The notes under the pieces were generated by a model. The model was not told where the DNA came from. It saw only the letters and a program-made list of their open reading frames with translations, and did no database searches. Both the position numbers and the translations under genes were made by a program. A stretch of DNA of 10,959 nt from Porticoccus sp. (lineage in GTDB: Bacteria; Pseudomonadota; Gammaproteobacteria; Pseudomonadales; Porticoccaceae), in assembly GCA_011049795.1 (NCBI GenBank), contig DRHD01000276.1, positions 1-10,959 of the forward strand, written 5' to 3'. Below, in pieces: positions 10,879 to 10,959 of the stretch. How positions within the stretch are numbered: the first letter of the stretch is position 1; each line of letters begins with the position of its first letter.

Positions 10879-10959
10879 ATGGCTAACGAGGTTAAGATAA
10901 GGCAGTCCCCCGTAATCGCTTCTGCGTTCGAGGAACTGAAAAACATGAGTACATTTCTA
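10879..10959 (+). CDS. Helical 81-aa family, paralogue 3, cut by window end
   Basis: Only the first 27 codons are present. MANEVKIRQSPVIASAFEEL aligns with the first 20 residues or so of paralogue 2 (MGNQVKMQAAPTIRTETMAI). GAAAGGCA precedes the ATG, as in the other copies. The frame is still open at the last base, so the gene continues past the window. Confidence 0.55.
   Translation, partial: MANEVKIRQSPVIASAFEELKNMSTFL

Overview
The window looks like the structural and lysis region of a double-stranded DNA bacteriophage or prophage-like element from an uncultured source. All credible genes lie on the + strand. They are packed tightly, with ATGA, TAATG or few-base junctions, and most have Shine-Dalgarno sequences of the GGAG/AGGA/GAAGG type, so the host is a bacterium. 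I cannot name host or virus. No tail tape measure, terminase, portal, double-jelly-roll capsid protein or packaging ATPase is visible, so the virion type is open. No stretch longer than about 125 bases is without a gene. All antisense reading frames look like shadows.

Layout. 1-2720: putative virion proteins (282, 127, 175 and 254 aa) plus a 47-aa CxxC/CxxxC zinc-ribbon-like protein. The 127-, 175- and 254-aa proteins resemble structural or decoration proteins I recall from tailed-phage and environmental-virus genomes. 2743-4254: lysis-type region with a lytic transglycosylase, a two-TM holin-like protein, and a downstream -1 frame that is probably translated. 4251-5021: a protein with a C-terminal membrane anchor. 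5072-7158: a small beta-rich protein, a 291-aa coiled-coil protein, a 64-aa membrane peptide and two 93%-identical tandem 107-aa proteins. 7274-9192: a Pro/Ala/Gly-rich protein, two tiny membrane proteins, a protein with three 63-residue GSREGITL repeats, a strong RNA hairpin and a 64-aa Cys protein. 9316-10346: three tandem paralogues (about 110 aa) of the small beta-rich family. 10382-end: three tandem paralogues of an 81-aa helical protein, the last cut by the window edge.

The most striking signal is a perfect 16-bp palindrome, TGTCGGTTAACCGACA, present nine times exactly (859, 1940, 3669, 4281, 5043, 7194, 7231, 9235, 10347). There is also a one-mismatch copy inside a gene (7801) and degraded copies near 5025, 9197 and 9215. 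Eight exact copies sit in the short gaps between gene groups, typically 0-65 bases before the next start codon. The flanks are unrelated, so the 16-mer itself seems to be the conserved unit. It divides the window into compact, often translationally coupled gene blocks. A dispersed operator or centromere (stoperator-, KorB- or parS-like logic), a leader RNA hairpin (6-bp stem, UUAA loop), or a module-joining recombination site would each fit. The sequence alone does not decide among them.

A second theme is gene duplication. Five small beta-rich proteins, probably spike or fibre-type receptor or decoration proteins, and the 81-aa family are both tandemly amplified, as expected for surface proteins under diversification.
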